Positions 31,951-39,721 of a DNA stretch of 41,318 bases are shown here, piece after piece. A program made the position numbers and the translations under genes. The notes below the pieces were generated by a model. The model was given only the letters and a program-made list of their open reading frames with translations. It had not been told where the DNA came from and searched no databases. Within the stretch, counting starts at the first letter, position 1. Each line of letters begins with the position of its first letter. Source of the stretch: CALJIC01 sp039805565 (GTDB lineage: Bacteria; Chloroflexota; Chloroflexia; Chloroflexales; Roseiflexaceae); the NCBI GenBank assembly GCA_039805565.1, contig JBDLTZ010000260.1:1-41318 (forward strand), given 5' to 3'.

Positions 31951-33534
31951 ATGGAGTACCAGCCAGATCTGAGAAATATCACCGGCGAGGGCGGTGTCGT
32001 CGCCGCTGTGGAGCCAGGCAGCATCGCCGACGAACTCGGACTCGAGCCGGGCGACGTGGTGGTGGCCGTCGGCGAGCATCGGCTGCGCGACGTCATCGAC
32101 TACCGCTTCGCTATGGCCGCTGAGGAGATCGAGCTGCTCGTACGCCGCGGCGACGAGGAGACGATCTACGAGATCGAGAAGGACGCCGACGAGGACCTCG
32201 GGATCGCCTTTGTCGAGCCGCTGTTCGAGCGGCTGCGCACCTGCAATAACAAGTGCCCGTTCTGCTTCCTTACGCAGATGCCCAAGGGCCTGCGCCGCTC
32301 GCTGTACCTCAAAGATGATGATTACCGCCTTGGCTTCCTCTACGGCAATTTTGTCACCTTTACCAATCTGAAGGAAGACGACTGGCAGCGCATCGACGAG
32401 CAGCGCCTCAGCCCGCAGTACATCTCCGTACACGCCACCGACCGGGCGCTGCGCGCGGTGCTGCTTGGCAAGCCCGACGTGCCTGATGTGCTCGAGCAGA
32501 TCCGCCGCCTCGGCGACATGGGTATCGCGGTCCACGCGCAGATCGTGGCGCTCCCTGAGCTCAACGACGGCGCGGCGCTCCACCAGAGCATCCGCGAGCT
32601 CGGCGCGCTCTACCCGATTGTGCAGACAATCGCCGTGGTGCCGGTGGGGCTCACCAAGTACCGCTTCGAGGGCAAGCGCCCGCAGAGCATCCGCGCCGCC
32701 ATCCACATCCATGAGACCCCCGAGTGGATCGACACGAACTGGGAGCGCCAGCCGCTGTGGGACGAAGCCGTTGGGAAGACTGACGGAACAACGCTGAAGG
32801 CCAAGCAGACTGCTCCGTCGCTCGAAATTCCCCTCGACAGCGTCGCTGGCGTGCAGCCTTCCGTTGGCGAGGAGCTGGGCTACTGCAACCGCCAGATGGT
32901 GGCCACCGATGTGCCCATGCGCTGCTACCGCCCCGACGAGGCCTCCCGCGTCGTGGACGTCGTCGAGCGCTACCACGAGCAGTTCCGCCGCGAGCATGGC
33001 GTCGGGCTCGTCTACGCCTCCGATGAGTTCTACCTGCTGTGCGACCGCGAGCTGCCGCCCGCATCCACCTACGACGGCATGCCGCAGTACTCGAACGGCG
33101 TCGGCATGACGCGTGACTTCCTCGACGGCTGGGCCAAGGCACAGCGCCGCCTCCCGGCCTCGCTGCCGCGCCCCACTGAGCTCACGCTGGTGTGCGGCAC
33201 CCTGATCGCGCCCACCCTCCAGCGCGTGGCAGACCGCCTCAACCGCGTCGGCAACCTCACGGTGCGTGTCCTGCCGGTGGTCAACAGGTTCTTCGGCGAG
33301 ACCGTCACGGTTTCGGGCCTGCTCCACGGCCAGGATATTGTCCCCGCTATGCGCGAGGCCGGCGTCAGACGCGCGCTGCTGCCGCGTGTCATGTTCGACC
33401 ACACCGGTACCCGCACGATCGATGAGTACACGCTCGACCGTATCAGCACGGAGACCGGGGCCGCGGTGGCGGTGGCCGGCGAGCCGGACGAGGTCGTCCG
33501 CTACGTCCGCGCGCTCGCCAAGGATGAAGTGTGA
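31951..33534 (+). CDS. PDZ / radical-SAM-like / DUF512 protein
   Basis: A 527-residue protein (start ATG 31951; ATGs at 31933 and 31936 are also in frame, and none has a strong Shine-Dalgarno site). A PDZ-like domain opens it (VVAAVEPGSIADELGLEPGDVVVAV). Then comes RTCNNKCPFCFLTQMPKG, a CxxxCxxC cluster of the radical-SAM type, then YLKDDDYRLGFLYGNFVT, SPQYISVHATD and the DUF512 C-terminal domain (VYASDEFYLL, then TLVCGTLIAP and DIVPAM). It probably binds a 4Fe-4S cluster; the family is widespread with no settled reaction and is often found next to der, as here (two genes downstream). Between GLTKYRFEGK and YRPDEASRVVDVVERY it carries about 85 residues more than the compact form I know, partly encoded by repeat-like DNA (32776-32870). 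Confidence 0.88.
   Translation: MEYQPDLRNITGEGGVVAAVEPGSIADELGLEPGDVVVAVGEHRLRDVIDYRFAMAAEEIELLVRRGDEETIYEIEKDADEDLGIAFVEPLFERLRTCNNKCPFCFLTQMPKGLRRSLYLKDDDYRLGFLYGNFVTFTNLKEDDWQRIDEQRLSPQYISVHATDRALRAVLLGKPDVPDVLEQIRRLGDMGIAVHAQIVALPELNDGAALHQSIRELGALYPIVQTIAVVPVGLTKYRFEGKRPQSIRAAIHIHETPEWIDTNWERQPLWDEAVGKTDGTTLKAKQTAPSLEIPLDSVAGVQPSVGEELGYCNRQMVATDVPMRCYRPDEASRVVDVVERYHEQFRREHGVGLVYASDEFYLLCDRELPPASTYDGMPQYSNGVGMTRDFLDGWAKAQRRLPASLPRPTELTLVCGTLIAPTLQRVADRLNRVGNLTVRVLPVVNRFFGETVTVSGLLHGQDIVPAMREAGVRRALLPRVMFDHTGTRTIDEYTLDRISTETGAAVAVAGEPDEVVRYVRALAKDEV
32776..32870. repeat. Possible degenerate heptad element inside the DUF512 gene
   Basis: CTGACGG and CTGAAGG lie 14 bp apart (about 32780-32800), and GCAGCCTTCCGTT (about 32853-32865) is an imperfect inverted match to AACGCTGAAGGC. 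This resembles the element in the DUF4139 gene but is more decayed. It encodes a Thr/Lys/Pro/Ser-rich segment. Confidence 0.35.
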
Positions 33535-33639
33535 GCGCCGAGCGCTGAAGGCTGAACGCTACAGCATTCGGCATCGAACGAGGTAGTGCTGCCGCGATTG
33601 CTGACTGTTGAATGTTGAGCCTTTAGCGAATAGCCTTCC
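33535..33639. repeat. Fifteen-unit decayed heptad array between the DUF512 and GAF/HD-GYP genes
   Basis: In 7-bp register directly after the TGA stop: GCGCCGA, GCGCTGA, AGGCTGA, ACGCTAC, AGCATTC, GGCATCG, AACGAGG, TAGTGCT, GCCGCGA, TTGCTGA, CTGTTGA, ATGTTGA, GCCTTTA, GCGAATA, GCCTTCC. The first three and the middle units keep the NNNNTGA form; others have drifted. It fills nearly the whole 118-bp gap. Confidence 0.7.
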
Positions 33640-33652
33640 AACGGAGGCCGCC

Positions 33653-35323
33653 GTGGAACGCGACAGAGACCACCGACACCTCATCGACGTTATCCGGCGG
33701 GCTACACAGATCGCCGCGGGCGCGGACCTCGGCACGCTCCTCGACCGCACGCTCGACTTGTTCATGGAGGTGGCCTGCGCCGAGGCGGGCACCCTCTACC
33801 TGTACGATGCCGCCACCGATGAGCTCGTGTTTCACGTGGTCCACGGTGACGCGAGCAGCCGCCAGTTCCTCGGCTCACGCATCTCCGCTGGCCGCGGGAT
33901 CGCTGGAGCCGCTCTGCACGCCGGCCGCCCGATCTTCGTGCCCGACGTAATGAGTGACCCGCGCTGGGACCGTAGCACCGGCGAGCTCTCGCACCTCTGC
34001 CTCCGCACGATGTACTGCCTGCCGCTCACCGCCGACGCGCGCCCTGTGGGTGTTGTGCAGGTGTTCAACTTGCCGCCGGCGGTGGTGGACGATGACACCG
34101 ACCGGGACCTGCTGCGGCTGCTCGGCGACAGCATCGTCAGCGCGATCGATAAGACGCGGCTCCTCGAGGAGAGCCGCCGCTTGCTCGACGAGTCCGAGCG
34201 CCGTGCCCGCCGCCTGCGCGTCCTGGGGGATATTCAGGCTCGGCTCACCACGACGCTCGACCGCAACGACTTGCTGACGCTGATTATGAACCACGCCCGC
34301 GAGCTCCTCGGCGTTGAGGCGACCTCGGTGTGGGAGCTCGATGAGCAGCGGGGCCGGCTGCTGCTCCATGTGGCTACCGGCGAGCGCGGCCAGCACCTGC
34401 GCGAGGTCAGCATCCCCGTCGGTCAAGGCATCATCGGGCACGTCGTCGCCACCGGCGAGACCGTGATGGTCGAGGACGTCGCCAGTGACGCGCGGCACTA
34501 CCAGGGAATCGACGCACAGAGCGGCTTCGTGACCCGCTCGATGCTGTGCGCCCCACTCCGTGCGCCGCGCATCGCCCTTGGGCCCGAGCGGGGCGTGCTC
34601 GAGCCGCGCATCATCGGCGGTGCCCAGGCGCTCAATAAGACCAGCGGCAGGTTCACGGCCGATGACCTGGACCTGTTCGAGATGTTCGCCTGCCAGGCCG
34701 CCACCGCGCTGCAGATCTCGCGGCTCTACGCCGGCATGCAGCGCCTGTTCGACGACACGATCACCATCGTCGCCAACTTGTCCGACGCCCGCGACCCATA
34801 CACCTACGGCCACTCGGCGCGGGTGTCCGAGTACGCCGTTGCCATCGCCGAGGAGCTCGGCTGGAAGGAGACCTATCAGGTGCGCGTCGGCGGTATTCTG
34901 CACGATATCGGCAAGATTGGCGTGCCCGACGCTATCCTGAACAAGCAGGACCGGCTGACGGATGAGGAGTTCACCCGGATGAAGCAGCACCCGACGATCG
35001 GCTACAATGCTATGCGCGATAGCCAGGCAATGTCGATCCATCTGCCGCTCGTGCTGCCGGCCATTCTCGAGCATCACATCCGGCTCGATGGGCGCGGCTA
35101 CCCGGATGTGCTTGTCGGCGAGACGATCAGCAAGATCGGGCAGGTGATCCACGTCGCCGATGTGTTTGATGCGCTTACCAGCACCGGCCGCCCCTACCGG
35201 AGCGCTATCTCGCCCGATGAGGCGATCGATCTGCTCCGCCGGGGTAGTGGCACAGAATTTGACGCAGAGTGCGTCGAGGCGTTCTGCCGGGCGTGGAACA
35301 AGGAAAAGATCAAGATTCAGTAA
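33653..35323 (+). CDS. GAF-GAF-HD-GYP protein, probable cyclic-di-GMP phosphodiesterase
   Basis: A 556-residue cytoplasmic signalling protein. The start was set at GTG 33653 (GGAGG five bases upstream); an in-frame TTG at 33608 lies inside the heptad array. Two GAF domains (about 20-175 and 200-360) precede an HD-GYP domain (about 375-520): YGHSARVSEYA, ILHDIGKIGVPD (H417, D418), KQHPTIG, and EHHIRLDGRGYP, followed by IIHVADVFDALTS-type sequence. HD-GYP enzymes hydrolyse c-di-GMP using a metal centre. In the signature HHExxDGxGYP, the Glu is Ile here (HHIRLDGRGYP). GAF domains suggest control by a small ligand. It is in line with der, 69 bp upstream. Confidence 0.93.
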   Translation: MERDRDHRHLIDVIRRATQIAAGADLGTLLDRTLDLFMEVACAEAGTLYLYDAATDELVFHVVHGDASSRQFLGSRISAGRGIAGAALHAGRPIFVPDVMSDPRWDRSTGELSHLCLRTMYCLPLTADARPVGVVQVFNLPPAVVDDDTDRDLLRLLGDSIVSAIDKTRLLEESRRLLDESERRARRLRVLGDIQARLTTTLDRNDLLTLIMNHARELLGVEATSVWELDEQRGRLLLHVATGERGQHLREVSIPVGQGIIGHVVATGETVMVEDVASDARHYQGIDAQSGFVTRSMLCAPLRAPRIALGPERGVLEPRIIGGAQALNKTSGRFTADDLDLFEMFACQAATALQISRLYAGMQRLFDDTITIVANLSDARDPYTYGHSARVSEYAVAIAEELGWKETYQVRVGGILHDIGKIGVPDAILNKQDRLTDEEFTRMKQHPTIGYNAMRDSQAMSIHLPLVLPAILEHHIRLDGRGYPDVLVGETISKIGQVIHVADVFDALTSTGRPYRSAISPDEAIDLLRRGSGTEFDAECVEAFCRAWNKEKIKIQ

Positions 35324-35342
35324 CGGGAGAGGCGGGAGATTT

Positions 35343-35359
35343 GGAGGGCGTCGCCCTCC
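35343..35359. repeat. Short perfect hairpin before der
   Basis: GGAGGGC-GTC-GCCCTCC, 7-bp stem with a 3-nt loop, in the 69-bp gap after the HD-GYP stop. It has the same form as the hairpin at 14903-14919 and the larger one at 41142-41164. No T-run follows, so it may be a REP-like element or an RNA stabiliser. Confidence 0.5.
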
Positions 35360-35392
35360 GCTGTGGTCTGCCTCCAACCCTTTGGAGCGAAC

Positions 35393-36871
35393 ATGAAACC
35401 AATTGTGGCACTGGTCGGCCGGCCGAATGTCGGCAAGTCGACCTTCTTCAACCGGCTGATCGGCGAGCGTAAGGCGATCGTCGAGGACCTGCCCGGCACA
35501 ACGCGCGATCGGCTCTACGGCGACACGGACTGGAATGGCCGTGAGTTCACGGTGGTGGATACCGCCGGCCTGCTGTTCGAGGAGGACGACCTGACCGAGG
35601 GCACGCCGCAGGTCGAGATCGCCCGCCGCGTGCGTGAGCAGGCCGAGCTGGCGATCGCCGAGGCTGACGCGATCATCCTGATGGTCGACGTGCGCGAGGG
35701 GCTTACCGCCGCCGACCAGGCCGTGGCCGATGTGCTGCGTGTGGCGAACAAGCCGGTGATCGTCGCCGCCAACAAGGCGGACGTCATTCAGCACGGGCTC
35801 GACGCGGTGGAGTTCTATGCGCTGAACCTCGGCGAGCCCATCCCCATGAGCGCCTACCACGGCGTCGGCACTGGGGATGTGCTCGATAAGGTCGCCGCCG
35901 AGCTGCCAATCGTTGAGGAGGACGAGAACGAGGCGACTGTCAAGGTGGCGATCGTCGGCCGACCGAACGTCGGTAAGTCCTCGCTGCTCAACCGCCTGAT
36001 CGGCCAGGAGCGCAGCGTCGTCAGCGATGTGCCCGGCACCACCCGCGACACGATCGATACGCTCGTCAACGTCAACGGCACCGAGGTGCTGCTCATCGAC
36101 ACCGCCGGCATCCGCCGCCGCGGCCGCGTCGAGCGCGGGATCGAGAAATACAGCGTCCTCCGCGCGCTGCGCGCTGTGGAGCGCGCCGATGTGGCCCTGC
36201 TGCTGATCGACGCCACCGAGGGAGTCACGGCGCAGGACACTCACGTCGCGGGCATGATCCTCGATCAGCTCAAGGGCGTGGCGATCCTGGTCAACAAGTG
36301 GGACCTGGTGGTGAAGGACAACGAGACCTTCAACCAGTTCACCGAGCACGTCCGGCGCGAGTTCAATTTCATCCCGTACGCTCCGCTGCTGTTCATCTCG
36401 GCGAAGTCCGGCCAGCGCGTGGAGCAGGTGCTGCCGCTTGCTCTTGAGATCGCGCAGGAGCGCCAGCGCCGCATCCCGACGTCGGAGCTGAACACGCTGC
36501 TGCGCCAGGCCACCTACGAGCACCCGCCGAGCGCAACCCATAAGGGCGCGCACCTGCGGATCTACTATGCCACCCAGCCGCAGGTGGCCCCGCCAGTGTT
36601 CCTGTTCTTCGCCAACAACGATGAGCTGGTCCACTGGGGCTACGGCCGCTACCTCGAGAACCGCATCCGCGAGAAGTACGGCTATACCGGCACGCCGATC
36701 AAAGTCGTGTTTCGCGGCCGCGACGACAAAGACGAGCAGCGTGCCAAGAGTGGCAAGGGCGGCAAGTCACGCAACCAGAAGGCCACCGCCAGCGCCCGCG
36801 CCGCGGCCAACCGCAGCGGCTCGCGGCCCGAGGACGACGACGAGGCCGAGGTGATCTGGACCGAGGAGTAG
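35393..36871 (+). CDS. der: Ribosome biogenesis GTPase Der (EngA)
   Basis: A 492-residue protein with two tandem GTPase domains and a C-terminal KH-like domain. Domain 1: GRPNVGKST, DTAGL, NKAD. Domain 2: GRPNVGKSS, DTAGI, NKWD. The KH-like domain ends near KVVFRGRDD. Der binds the 50S subunit and is needed for its assembly. The start is the ATG at 35393 with TTGGAG upstream. The C-terminus has an extra tail of about 35 residues, first Lys/Arg/Ala-rich then Asp/Glu-rich. It is followed after 1 bp by the uracil-DNA-glycosylase-like gene, so the two are co-translated or coupled. Confidence 0.97.
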   Translation: MKPIVALVGRPNVGKSTFFNRLIGERKAIVEDLPGTTRDRLYGDTDWNGREFTVVDTAGLLFEEDDLTEGTPQVEIARRVREQAELAIAEADAIILMVDVREGLTAADQAVADVLRVANKPVIVAANKADVIQHGLDAVEFYALNLGEPIPMSAYHGVGTGDVLDKVAAELPIVEEDENEATVKVAIVGRPNVGKSSLLNRLIGQERSVVSDVPGTTRDTIDTLVNVNGTEVLLIDTAGIRRRGRVERGIEKYSVLRALRAVERADVALLLIDATEGVTAQDTHVAGMILDQLKGVAILVNKWDLVVKDNETFNQFTEHVRREFNFIPYAPLLFISAKSGQRVEQVLPLALEIAQERQRRIPTSELNTLLRQATYEHPPSATHKGAHLRIYYATQPQVAPPVFLFFANNDELVHWGYGRYLENRIREKYGYTGTPIKVVFRGRDDKDEQRAKSGKGGKSRNQKATASARAAANRSGSRPEDDDEAEVIWTEE

Positions 36872-36872
36872 C

Positions 36873-37655
36873 GTGCTCTCTGCAACCTCGCCGCTCCTCC
36901 CACCCCAGGGCCTGTTCGACCGCTACGCGCATCTGATCGCCGCACTGCCGGCCCACACGCCGGTGGCGCGGTCGGATGTGCTCACCGATGACTTCCTGCT
37001 GGCGCGTGACGGGGCGCTGGAGCTGTTCTACGCCCCGTTCGACTACATCAACCGCCGCGCGCGCGTGGCCCTTGTGGGGATCGCGCCCGGCTGGTACCAG
37101 GTAGAGCTGGCGCACCGCACCGCACGCGACGCCCTCCGTGCTGGCGCCCCGCACGAGGAGGCGAGCTGCCTGGCCCGCACTACCGGAAGCCTCTCCGGGC
37201 CCATCCGCAGCAACACCGTGGCGATGCTGGACGGCGTCGGCCTGCACCGTGCGCTCGGTGTGGCGAGCAGCTGGGAGCTGTTCGGCCCGCGCCTGGACCT
37301 GCTGCACATCACCGCCGCCGTGCGCTACCCGGTGTTCGTGCGGGGGGCGAACTGGACTGGCTACGGCCCGGACCCGTTGCGCCACCCGTTGCTGCGCCGC
37401 TTCGTGACTGAGTCGCTGGCCGACGAGCTGGCCCACATGCCCGAGGCGCTGGTCATCCCGCTCGGCAAGTCGGTGTCCGAGGCTGTGCAGCACCTCGTGT
37501 CAATGGGGTCGCTCGATGCCGCGCGCTGCCTGCTGGGGATGCCGCATCCCTCAGGGGCCAACGCGCACCGCCCGGCGCAGTTCGCGGCTATTCGTGAGCA
37601 GGCCGCGGCTCGGGTGAGCACATACTACAGGGGTGACAGCGGGCCTCTGGGGTGA
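36873..37655 (+). CDS. Uracil-DNA glycosylase superfamily-like protein
   Basis: A 260-residue protein. It starts at GTG 36873, one base after the der stop; GAGGAG at the end of der serves as its Shine-Dalgarno site. The N-terminal motif RVALVGIAPGWYQ (about 64-76) matches the active-site segment G-x-x-PG of the UDG fold, and LGMPHPSGANAHR (about 220-233) matches the C-terminal HPSG/HPSP loop. No Cys cluster for an Fe-S centre is seen, so it is not family 4/5. It could excise damaged bases or be a catalytically different relative. The pairing with der is by position only. Confidence 0.7.
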   Translation: MLSATSPLLPPQGLFDRYAHLIAALPAHTPVARSDVLTDDFLLARDGALELFYAPFDYINRRARVALVGIAPGWYQVELAHRTARDALRAGAPHEEASCLARTTGSLSGPIRSNTVAMLDGVGLHRALGVASSWELFGPRLDLLHITAAVRYPVFVRGANWTGYGPDPLRHPLLRRFVTESLADELAHMPEALVIPLGKSVSEAVQHLVSMGSLDAARCLLGMPHPSGANAHRPAQFAAIREQAAARVSTYYRGDSGPLG

Positions 37656-37700
37656 GGAGGCATCAGATCGCGTCAGCGCAGGAAGACAGCTCTCTCCCGT

Positions 37701-37769
37701 CACAGAGGGCGCAGAGGTGCACAGAGGGTTGAGGCTCGGCCTCGCTCTGCGTCCTCAGCGCACTCTGTG
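37701..37769. terminator. Three-tier inverted repeat between convergent genes
   Basis: Nested pairs: CACAGAG (37701-37707) with CTCTGTG (37763-37769), CGCAGAG (37710-37716) with CTCTGCG (37745-37751), and GAGGC-TCG-GCCTC (37731-37743). The left arm carries CACAGAGG-type tandem units. It lies between the stops at 37655 and 37776 and may end transcription from both sides. Confidence 0.5.
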
Positions 37770-37775
37770 TCGCGC

Positions 37776-38876
37776 CTACGGCACGAACGCCTCGCGCACG
37801 GCCCAGTAGATCGCCTTGGGCGTCCCGTCAGACGCCACGAAGTTCCAGTTGTCCTGGTAGGTGCGCGCCTGCCACGGCGTGCTGAACTGCCACAGACACA
37901 TCGCCTCGAGCCACTCCCACTCCTCCGCCATCCGGTAGGCCTCCACCGTCCAGCGCAGGCGCTGCGCCGGGCGCACCGCAGCGCTCCAGCGCGGGTGGTC
38001 GTTCCAGCCGCCCTCGGTGATCATCAGCCGCTTGTGGCCGTCGCCGTGGCGGCGCAGCAGCTCATGCACCACCTCGATGCGGCGGAAGTTGACCTCCTCC
38101 GGCAGCGGCGGCGCGTCGGGCGGGACCTGCGCGCCGTAGTTGTGCACCGCCCAGACGTCGAAGTACGCCCCCGCGCCCGCCGCGTACAGCTCCTCGATGT
38201 AGCGGAGGTCCCCCATGCGCACCTCGGCGTTGTCCCCCAGATCTGGCCCCGGCGAGAGCGCCCCCGCGATCACCACCGCGTCCGGCACCGCGGCCTTGAC
38301 GCGCGGGTACACCACCTTCAGCAGCGCGGCATACGCGGCCGGGTCGGGCGGGCGGCGGCCCCACTCGAAGGCCAGGTTTGGCTCGTTCCAGATGATCACG
38401 TGGCGCACGCCGTGGGGCCGGTAGCGCTCCAGGAACGCCACGACGTAGTCGGCGTAATCGACATAATGTTTTTCATCAAGGTAGCGGTCGCTCGAGTCGT
38501 GCGGGCGAGCCCAGGCCGGCACGATGTCGAGCCGCGCCACCACGGTGAGCCCCTGGCGTCTCGCGTGATGCACCACCATGTCGGCACCGGCCCAGTCATA
38601 GCCGTAGCGCGAGCGCGGCTGCACGTAGGCCCAGGGGAACAGATCGACGACCCACCCTGCGCCCATCTCGCGCACCTGCTCGAGCGTGCGCCGGATGTAG
38701 GCCTCATCGCCCACGCCTGTGAGACGGGTGTGGATGCCGACCTTGGGGCCGGTCGTGGAGACCTGCTGCTGCGGCGGGAGGTGCAGCGGGCGCGGCACGC
38801 GCAGCGACCAGAACTGTGTGGCGGCGATGGCCACCAGGGCGGTGATGATCAGCGCGCGTGTGACTACGACAGGCAT
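37776..38876 (-). CDS. Membrane-anchored glycoside hydrolase-like protein (clan GH-A)
   Basis: A 366-residue protein with an N-terminal hydrophobic segment (7-25, signal anchor) and a TIM barrel. The acid/base is probably E165 (VIIWNEPNLAFEWG) and the nucleophile E288 (LMITEGGWNDHP). Other barrel segments are VGIHTRLTG, GAGWVVDLFPWAYVQP, VVARLDIVPAWARP and FDVWAVHNYG. The order resembles GH39/GH5-type cellulase or xylosidase-like proteins; the substrate is unknown. GGAAC lies upstream of the ATG at 38876. It is unlike the other two glycosidases here in length and flanking modules, so the three are not recent duplicates. Confidence 0.75.
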   Translation of the reverse strand: MPVVVTRALIITALVAIAATQFWSLRVPRPLHLPPQQQVSTTGPKVGIHTRLTGVGDEAYIRRTLEQVREMGAGWVVDLFPWAYVQPRSRYGYDWAGADMVVHHARRQGLTVVARLDIVPAWARPHDSSDRYLDEKHYVDYADYVVAFLERYRPHGVRHVIIWNEPNLAFEWGRRPPDPAAYAALLKVVYPRVKAAVPDAVVIAGALSPGPDLGDNAEVRMGDLRYIEELYAAGAGAYFDVWAVHNYGAQVPPDAPPLPEEVNFRRIEVVHELLRRHGDGHKRLMITEGGWNDHPRWSAAVRPAQRLRWTVEAYRMAEEWEWLEAMCLWQFSTPWQARTYQDNWNFVASDGTPKAIYWAVREAFVP

Positions 38877-38947
38877 CGGCTTGTTCCATGAGAGAGAACA
38901 CAGAGAGGGATGGCCGTGCCGCCTGTATCGCTGGCCCTCCGCTGTCG

Positions 38948-39688
38948 CTACCTGCCGAGGCAGCGCTGGACGCTGGCGACGAGCGTGTGGCGGGCCTGGT
39001 TATTCGTCCATAGGCCGAGCGCCACCCCTGGCTCGCCGCCGGCCACGCGCCGCAGAGCCACTGCGCTCAGCCGCTGATAGTGCTGGACGAAGTCTGGCGG
39101 GCCGCGGAAGCCGCCGCGCTTGAGCACATGCTCGTCGCTCTGCTCGGCGCGCAGGCGGAGCTGGGATATCGCCGCGCTGAGGTCAGCCATCTCCACCGGC
39201 ACGCCGTCGGCCACCAGCACCAGCGCGTTTGCCGCACCCGCCGGGAGCTGCTGGAGCTTGCCGCAGACGATATCCTGCAGCCGCTCGCGGATACGCTCGC
39301 GCTCAAGCGCCGTGCGCTCGGTGTCAGGTAGCTCGGCGCCCAGGGCACGCGCCGCCGCGCGCATGCGCGTGACCTCGATGTAAAACGTGACCGAGCCCTT
39401 GAACGCGACCGAGAAGTCCGGCCCGCGCGTCTTGCCCTGCCCGGCCGGCTCGTAGACCATCGTGAAGCGCGGCTCCTGGAGCAGCAGGAATGCCACCTCG
39501 AGCTCGCTCCGCAGGTCGCGCAGCGAGTCCGCGTCGCGGGCGCCACGGATCTTCTTGCGGATCTTGTCGCGGTAGGTGGCGGCGAAGGCGGCGAAGGCGC
39601 GCGAGTCGCGCACCCACGCCGCGAGGGGGGCGGTCAGCAAGTGGTCCGGGCCGAGCTGGAGGTGTACCAGCAGATCGTCAGCAGACAT
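38948..39688 (-). CDS. Uncharacterised protein with a PD-(D/E)XK-nuclease-like core
   Basis: A 246-residue soluble protein. The middle reads LRSELEVAFLLL, then GKTRGPDFSVAF and VTFYIEVTRMR. This is the E ... PD ... ExK layout of PD-(D/E)XK nucleases (E62 or E64, D91, E105) but with Thr107 where Lys is usual. The rest, with a helical C-terminus, is not recognised. It starts at the ATG at 39688, six bases after a TATAAT box on the minus strand, so the mRNA should be leaderless. It is preceded by the LarA-type gene on the same strand (33-bp gap) and followed by the glycosidase. It could be a nuclease with a changed site or an inactive relative. Confidence 0.6.
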   Translation of the reverse strand: MSADDLLVHLQLGPDHLLTAPLAAWVRDSRAFAAFAATYRDKIRKKIRGARDADSLRDLRSELEVAFLLLQEPRFTMVYEPAGQGKTRGPDFSVAFKGSVTFYIEVTRMRAAARALGAELPDTERTALERERIRERLQDIVCGKLQQLPAGAANALVLVADGVPVEMADLSAAISQLRLRAEQSDEHVLKRGGFRGPPDFVQHYQRLSAVALRRVAGGEPGVALGLWTNNQARHTLVASVQRCLGR

Positions 39689-39694
39689 ACTGTC

Positions 39695-39700
39695 ATTATA
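39695..39700 (-). promoter_or_regulatory. -10 box six bases before a start codon (leaderless gene)
   Basis: TATAAT on the minus strand at 39695-39700, then GACAGT and the ATG at 39688-39686. No Shine-Dalgarno site and no clear -35 box. The box sits in the 33-bp gap after the LarA-type stop. Confidence 0.55.
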
Positions 39701-39721
39701 GCACCACGGGCGGCCTGGAGG

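Noticed and set aside
31921..33402. Open frame of 493 codons antisense to the DUF512 gene
   Set aside because: Same antisense artefact; the plus-strand frame carries conserved family motifs.
33608..33652. TTG 33608 as start of the GAF/HD-GYP gene
   Set aside because: It falls inside the decayed heptad array and has no Shine-Dalgarno site. GTG 33653 has GGAGG five bases upstream.
33875..36634. Open frame of 919 codons on the minus strand
   Set aside because: It lies antisense to the HD-GYP and der genes, which have clear motifs. Its product is low-complexity Ala/Gly/Val/His/Arg/Asp-rich, typical of antisense frames in GC-rich genes.
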